From positions 1-16,730 of the forward strand of contig JAKAMH010000008.1 of assembly GCA_021813005.1 (NCBI GenBank): a stretch of DNA of 16,730 nucleotides. Direction: 5' to 3'. Position numbers and translations under genes: made by a program. The notes under the pieces were generated by a model, which made no database searches, was not told the DNA's origin, and worked only from the letters and a program-made list of their open reading frames with translations. The stretch's first letter is position 1. Every line of letters begins with the position of its first letter. Source of the stretch: a bacterium. Its GTDB lineage: Bacteria > Patescibacteriota > Microgenomatia > Levybacterales > UBA12049. Of the stretch, positions 12,629 through 16,730 are shown piece after piece.

Positions 12629-14017
12629 ATGGAAGACAGACTGACTGAAAAGTGCGGTATTTTTGGTGTTTATGGACGTGGCCTTGAGGCAGCCAGAATT
12701 ACCTATTTTGGCTTGTTCGCCCTGCAGCACCGCGGGCAAGAGTCGTCCGGTATATCTGCTTCAAACGGCAAGCGAATTGTCACCCACAAAGGCACCGGCC
12801 TTGTCGTGCAAGTGTACAAGGATTCTGACTTTGACCGGCTCAGCGGACACATGGCAATCGGCCAGAACCGTTACTCTACCTCCATGGGGAGCGGGGACAG
12901 GTATGTCCAACCGGTTGGATCGCAGGACGATATTGTTGTTTTATCCCACAATGGCAATCTATCCGTAACCAAACCACTTGAGGATTTCCTGCATGAGAAG
13001 GGCGTTTTGACACGGGGGCTTAATGACTCGGAACTCATGCATCGTGCCATTCGTTATTACTTAGTCAAAGGTGACAGTATCGAGACGGCTGTTAAGAAGG
13101 CATTCCCGCTTTTTATTGGTGCTTTTTGTTTATTGATTATGACACGAAATAAAATTGTGGCAGTCAGAGATCGATACGGCATCCGTCCTTTTTCGTTTGG
13201 CCGTCTCAACGGTGGCTATGTCTTCTCGTCAGAAACGTGCGCCATTGACACGGTCAACGGTGATTTTGTCCGTGACCTCAAGCCGGGTGAGATGGTAGTG
13301 GTGGGACCACAGGGGTTGACGGTGAAGCAACTAGCCAAATCCATACCCAAACTTGATATATTCGAATTTGTTTATTTTTCGCGTCCTGACAGTGTGCTTT
13401 TGGGAAGGAGCGTCTATGACGTGCGGCGTCGGATGGGCATGGAGCTGGCAAAAGAGTGCAAGCTTGACGCGGATATCGTGGTGCCTGTTCCGGATTCTGC
13501 CATACCGGCGGCCGTTGGGTACGCAATTGCCATGGGACTGCCGCTGGAATTTGGTCTCTCAAAAAGCCGGTATATCGGTCGGACATTTATCACGCCGGAC
13601 CCGAGGCTTCGCAAGCGCGGCGTGCAGATGAAACTTAATCCCATCAGAAGTGTTATTGCCGGGAAAAAGGTGGCTGTGGTTGACGATTCAATTGTCAGAG
13701 GGACGACATCGAAAAAAATAGTTACGATGCTTCGGCAGGCAGGTGCCAAAAAAGTCTACCTCATATCAAGCTCGCCGCCTGTTAAATATCCTGATTTTTA
13801 CGGCATTGATACCCCGAGGCAGAAGGAGTTGATAGCAGCGAGGAAATCGATAGCGCAGATTAGGCGGTTCACGGGAGCGGACCACCTGTGCTATCTCTCC
13901 TACGAAGGATTGCTACGGGCAGTTGATCTGCCGGAAGATGTCTTTTGCACAGCCTGTTTTACTGGTGATTATCCCATAGATATCGGGAAACATGCCCAAA
14001 AAATCAACATGTGCTGA
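12629..14017 (+). CDS. purF: Amidophosphoribosyltransferase PurF with altered Fe-S ligand set
   Basis: PurF makes 5-phosphoribosylamine from PRPP and glutamine, the first and normally controlled step of purine synthesis. From ATG 12629 the protein has 462 residues. An 8-residue propeptide precedes the nucleophile C9 in EKCGIFGV, implying self-cleavage as in the Bacillus-type enzyme. The glutaminase domain carries LQHRGQES (33-40) and IGQNRYST (77-84). The PRPP-binding loop is VAVVDDSIVRGTT (348-360). The C-terminal CTACFTG (C440, C443) keeps two cluster cysteines. The other two cluster positions are Asp: D243 in LDIFEFVYFSRPDS and D389 in PDFYGID, by alignment from memory with B. subtilis Cys236 and Cys382. 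A TTG at 12608 would lengthen the propeptide by 7 residues and has a GGCGGCGG stretch before it; I prefer the ATG. Confidence 0.96.
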   Translation: MEDRLTEKCGIFGVYGRGLEAARITYFGLFALQHRGQESSGISASNGKRIVTHKGTGLVVQVYKDSDFDRLSGHMAIGQNRYSTSMGSGDRYVQPVGSQDDIVVLSHNGNLSVTKPLEDFLHEKGVLTRGLNDSELMHRAIRYYLVKGDSIETAVKKAFPLFIGAFCLLIMTRNKIVAVRDRYGIRPFSFGRLNGGYVFSSETCAIDTVNGDFVRDLKPGEMVVVGPQGLTVKQLAKSIPKLDIFEFVYFSRPDSVLLGRSVYDVRRRMGMELAKECKLDADIVVPVPDSAIPAAVGYAIAMGLPLEFGLSKSRYIGRTFITPDPRLRKRGVQMKLNPIRSVIAGKKVAVVDDSIVRGTTSKKIVTMLRQAGAKKVYLISSSPPVKYPDFYGIDTPRQKELIAARKSIAQIRRFTGADHLCYLSYEGLLRAVDLPEDVFCTACFTGDYPIDIGKHAQKINMC

Positions 14018-14616
14018 TGAAACGACTTGCAGTACTCATATCCAACGCCGGAACGGGAACAAACCTGCAGGCAATGATCAATGCGATAAGGGACGGGAGG
14101 CTCACAGCGCAGATAGTTTCAGTAATAAGTGATACAGAGGGCGCATATGGAATAGTTAGGGCCAAAAATTCCGGCCTACCGGTCAAAATCATTGCAAAAG
14201 CCGATGATTTATTGCCGTATCTTTTGGCAGTACAACCCGACTATATTTGTCTTGCCGGATGGAAACAGCTGGTCTTGCCCGGCGTTGTAGCCGTGTATAA
14301 AGACAGAATCCTCAACATCCACCCGGGACTCGTGCCGGACACAAATTCAGGTACTGTCAAAAATCCGGACGGGACAACGGGTCTCTGGAACCAGCACAAA
14401 CTGGCTGGCAAGGCGATTCAAAACTTCTTGGATAGGACGGCAACGTATGGCGGATCAAGCCTTCATTTTTTAACAGATGAGATTGATTTTGGGCCGGTGC
14501 TGGGCAGGTGTTTTGAAAAAATTCGACCCGGAGATACCGTCGAGACATTTTATGCACGGCTCAAGAAGAAAGAGAATAAATTATATGTTAAATCGCTGAT
14601 AACCTTATGCAAGTGA
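14017..14616 (+). CDS. purN: Phosphoribosylglycinamide formyltransferase PurN (variant with inserted loop)
   Basis: PurN transfers a formyl group from 10-formyl-tetrahydrofolate to GAR. The 199-residue protein has the N-terminal phosphate-binding ISNAGTGTNLQAM (8-20), with a 1-2 residue longer loop than the usual SGRGSNLQA. The catalytic triad is visible: N100 and H102 in LNIHPGL and D157 in TDEIDFGPV. Between them, after HPGLVPD, lies an extra segment NSGTVKNPDGTTGLWNQHKL (110-129) where typical PurN has a short LLPxFxG loop. LYVKSL at the end is the family C-terminal helix. The frame extends to GTG 14011, but ATG 14017 overlaps the purF stop by 1 nt (TGATG) and gives the family N-terminus. 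It overlaps purD by 10 nt or, with the GTG start of purD, by 4 nt. Confidence 0.93.
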   Translation: MKRLAVLISNAGTGTNLQAMINAIRDGRLTAQIVSVISDTEGAYGIVRAKNSGLPVKIIAKADDLLPYLLAVQPDYICLAGWKQLVLPGVVAVYKDRILNIHPGLVPDTNSGTVKNPDGTTGLWNQHKLAGKAIQNFLDRTATYGGSSLHFLTDEIDFGPVLGRCFEKIRPGDTVETFYARLKKKENKLYVKSLITLCK

Positions 14617-15908
14617 AACGTATATTAGTACTGGGAAACGGCGGCCGGGAGCAGGCGCTCTCGGAGGCGTACGCCAAAAGCCGAGGAGTAAAGCAGGTGT
14701 ATGTCTTGCCGGGAAACGGACTGGTCGGGGTAGCCAATAAGAAAGTTACCGCCTTAACGGATGAAAAGTCCGACTACAAAGCTGTCTTGGCAGTCTGCAG
14801 AAAATATGCCGTTGACCTTGTCGATGTGGCGCAGGACAGTTTTCTGGCCGATGGATTGGCTGACAAGCTGCAGAACGCCGGTATTTTGGCATTTGGTCCG
14901 ACGCAAAAGGCATCTGAGATTGAGTGGAGCAAAGAATATTCGCGGAAATTTATGCAGAAGTATCATCTTCCCTCTCCGCGCTTTGCCTCGTTTTCTGATG
15001 TCCAAAAGGCACGCTCGTACCTAAGCGGACTTCCCGAACAACCGTTATATATCAAGGCTTCAGGGTTGGCGCTTGGGAAAGGGGCAATTCGGGCCGACAA
15101 CAAAAAAGAAGCCGTAGTGGCGATTTCCGAAATGCAAAAATTTGGCCCGGCAGGGCAAACATTTCTGATTGAAGAATGTATGACAGGCGAGGAATTTTCT
15201 TACTTTGTTATTTGTGACGGACAGGACTTCGTCACTGTCGGCGCGGCCCAGGACCATAAGACAGTGCTCAATCAGGACAGAGGGGAAAACACCGGCGGCA
15301 TGGGGGCTGTCGCGCCGTGTGGTATTGTATCAGCTAAGATTGCCCGGGAAGTTGAGCAAAAAATTATCAAGCCATTTCTTTTAGGCATGGCAAAGGAGGG
15401 ACGGGCCTACAGTGGGGTTCTCTATGCCGGATGCATGTTGACGCAGACGGGAGTAAAGATAGTTGAGTTTAATGCCCGTTGGGGAGACCCGGAGGCAGAA
15501 GTATTGCTGCCTGCGATACAGTCGGATTACCTGTCAATCGTGATGGCAGTATTAGAGAAGCGCTTGGGACGGGCAAAAATTACGGTTGATACAAAGATCC
15601 GGGTGAGCGTGGCAGGGTGTTCCTCAGGCTATCCGGAGGACTACTCGGCGGTCAAGGGTAAAAAAATAAGCGGGCTTGAAAAGGCCGCTGCCTTGCCGGG
15701 AGTTCTGCTGTTTGGCTCAGGAATCGTTAAAAAACAGAGAGTGTTTTTGGCAAACGGCGGCAGGGTGTTTCACCTGGTGGGGGTGGGGGACTCGCTGGTT
15801 GAAGCGCGTGAGAGGGTTTACGCTGCGATGAGTATGGTGTATATTGAGGGCAATAATTTACAGTTCCGGACGGATATCGGCTGGAGAGATATGGAGCGAA
15901 CACTGTGA
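14607..15908 (+). CDS. purD: Phosphoribosylamine-glycine ligase PurD
   Basis: PurD ligates glycine to phosphoribosylamine using ATP. The 433-residue ATP-grasp protein has LGNGGREQAL (9-18), GPTQKASEIEWSKE (97-110), KASGLALGKGA (150-160), NTGGMGA (228-234) and EFNARWGDPE (287-296), all in family order. Two sites differ from the familiar form. The GPExPL segment near residue 74 is VAQDSFL (74-80), and the NxRFGDPE motif is NARWGDPE. Both changes look shared with CPR homologues as I remember them, but I have not checked. ATG 14607 is one start; GTG 14613 (a GTGA overlap with the purN stop) would begin MKRILVLGNGG and match most PurD N-termini equally well. The gene overlaps purL by 4 nt. Confidence 0.96.
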   Translation: MQVKRILVLGNGGREQALSEAYAKSRGVKQVYVLPGNGLVGVANKKVTALTDEKSDYKAVLAVCRKYAVDLVDVAQDSFLADGLADKLQNAGILAFGPTQKASEIEWSKEYSRKFMQKYHLPSPRFASFSDVQKARSYLSGLPEQPLYIKASGLALGKGAIRADNKKEAVVAISEMQKFGPAGQTFLIEECMTGEEFSYFVICDGQDFVTVGAAQDHKTVLNQDRGENTGGMGAVAPCGIVSAKIAREVEQKIIKPFLLGMAKEGRAYSGVLYAGCMLTQTGVKIVEFNARWGDPEAEVLLPAIQSDYLSIVMAVLEKRLGRAKITVDTKIRVSVAGCSSGYPEDYSAVKGKKISGLEKAAALPGVLLFGSGIVKKQRVFLANGGRVFHLVGVGDSLVEARERVYAAMSMVYIEGNNLQFRTDIGWRDMERTL

Positions 15909-16730
15909 TACAGACAATACGAGTATCTGCGCTGGACCAACAAGATGACCTTCTTGGCCGAGACCTTCGGGCCGCGTTTACGGGAGATATCAGCCTAATC
16001 AGAACGGCACGCGTTTATCGTCTGGAAGGAGTGAGTCTAAAAGACGCGAAACAGCTGGCCCAGAAACTTCTCAGTGAGTCTATTAATCAGGAGTACCGTA
16101 TAAATGCCTCACCAATAATCGGAGCAACGGATGTCGTGGAAATTGCTTACAAACCGGGAGTCATGAACCCGGAGGTTGCCTCTATTCTCAAAGCGTCCTT
16201 AGATCTGGGAATAAAACTGAAGGCCGCAGACGCTAGCCGGGAATATTACTTTTTTAAGAGCCAACATCCGGCAAAAATCAGAAATCGCCTGGCAGAGCTT
16301 AATCTCTTTAATCAGACAGTTGAATATATCGTGGAACATGAGCCAAAGACACTGACGATTTCGGGTAAGCCTGGTCCGACATTGACAATTCCACTTCGAG
16401 GAATGAGTGAACAGGAACTGGTGAATCTCTCAGCTGACAGCCTGTTCCTAAGTCTCACAGAAATGCAGGCTATTCAGCACTTTTTTCAAGAATTGGGTCG
16501 TGATCCGCTAGATTGCGAACTTGAAACGCTTGCCCAGACCTGGAGTGAGCACTGTGCGCATAAGACTTTTAAAGCAGAACTTGTGGTGGACGGTAAAAAG
16601 AAGAAACCCATGATCAAGCGGATCATGGAGGAAGCATTGAGACACGACAAGCTTATTGTGTCCGCGTTCGTCGATAATTCGGGAGTGATGGATTTTTATG
16701 ACGGTCTGGCAATCTGCGGTAAAGTGGAAA
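15905..16730 (+). CDS. purL: FGAM synthase PurL with PurS-like N-terminus (partial, runs off window)
   Basis: This begins with GTG at 15905, overlapping the purD stop as GTGA, with GGAG 8 nt upstream (15893-15896). The frame is open for 275 codons to the window end. PurL converts FGAR to FGAM with ATP and glutamine-derived ammonia. Residues about 1-65 look like a PurS fold (IRVSALDQQDDLLGRDLRAA and following). Residues about 76-145 look like a second, weaker PurS-like unit (VVEIAYKPGVMNPEVASIL). From about 165 the PurL linker and core begin: LSLTEMQAIQHFF (182-194), then the hallmark TWSEHCAHKTF (212-222). The N-terminal arrangement mimics a PurS dimer fused to PurL, as in the N-terminal domain of large PurL. 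Whether a PurQ glutaminase domain follows cannot be seen. It was identified by direct translation. Confidence 0.92.
   Translation, partial: MIQTIRVSALDQQDDLLGRDLRAAFTGDISLIRTARVYRLEGVSLKDAKQLAQKLLSESINQEYRINASPIIGATDVVEIAYKPGVMNPEVASILKASLDLGIKLKAADASREYYFFKSQHPAKIRNRLAELNLFNQTVEYIVEHEPKTLTISGKPGPTLTIPLRGMSEQELVNLSADSLFLSLTEMQAIQHFFQELGRDPLDCELETLAQTWSEHCAHKTFKAELVVDGKKKKPMIKRIMEEALRHDKLIVSAFVDNSGVMDFYDGLAICGKVE

Noticed and set aside
1..16730. Recoded genetic code (UGA as glycine) as in some CPR lineages
   Set aside because: Several genes end in TGA at expected lengths and no core gene has an internal TGA.

Overview
The window reads as a stretch of bacterial chromosome with genes packed end to end. 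It probably comes from a member of the Candidate Phyla Radiation (Patescibacteria), most likely Microgenomates-like. That assignment is inferred from gene style and could be wrong. The style points are the variant PurN and PurD active-site surroundings, a PurS-like N-terminus on PurL, an atypical PurF, a short secreted protein of a type common in that group, and several start codons sitting directly behind a -10 box. TGA is used as an ordinary stop and no in-frame TGA interrupts a gene, so code 11 applies rather than the UGA-glycine code.

Region 1 (1-6428, plus strand) is a membrane and redox block. It begins with the C-terminal half of an MFS exporter, then msrB, a glutaredoxin-like protein, an ABC ATPase with its large two-halved permease, a cytochrome b with a large extracytoplasmic insert, an exported FMN-binding domain protein, and a small exported helical protein. 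Cytochrome b next to a candidate flavinylated protein suggests transfer of electrons from the membrane to the outside of the cell. MsrB and the glutaredoxin form a plausible cytosolic repair pair.

Region 2 (6429-7799) is a transcriptional boundary with two inverted repeats, followed by one minus-strand, AT-rich gene for a PMT/ArnT-like membrane glycosyltransferase. It is split by a -1 frame change exactly at an A AAA AAG heptamer.

Region 3 (7844-16730, plus strand) is a purine biosynthesis operon: purB-purK-purE, then an AT-rich TrpR-like regulator gene, then purC-purF-purN-purD-purL (the last cut by the window end). Within each of the two groups most neighbours overlap by 1-10 nt. Together they cover PRPP to phosphoribosylamine (PurF), GAR (PurD), FGAR (PurN), FGAM (PurL), CAIR (PurK plus PurE), SAICAR (PurC) and AICAR (PurB). 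PurM and PurH are not seen and may lie downstream.

The most notable points are these. PurF appears to have Asp at both lone positions where cluster-bearing relatives have Fe-S cysteines, while the CxxC pair is kept. The TrpR-like gene is bracketed by an imperfect 43-bp direct repeat that carries a promoter-like sequence. The purC leader holds a 105-bp cloverleaf-like palindrome. The cytochrome b/FMN-binding pair and the dnaX-type slippery site at the glycosyltransferase frame break are also worth a second look. No tRNA, rRNA, CRISPR array or insertion sequence was recognised.
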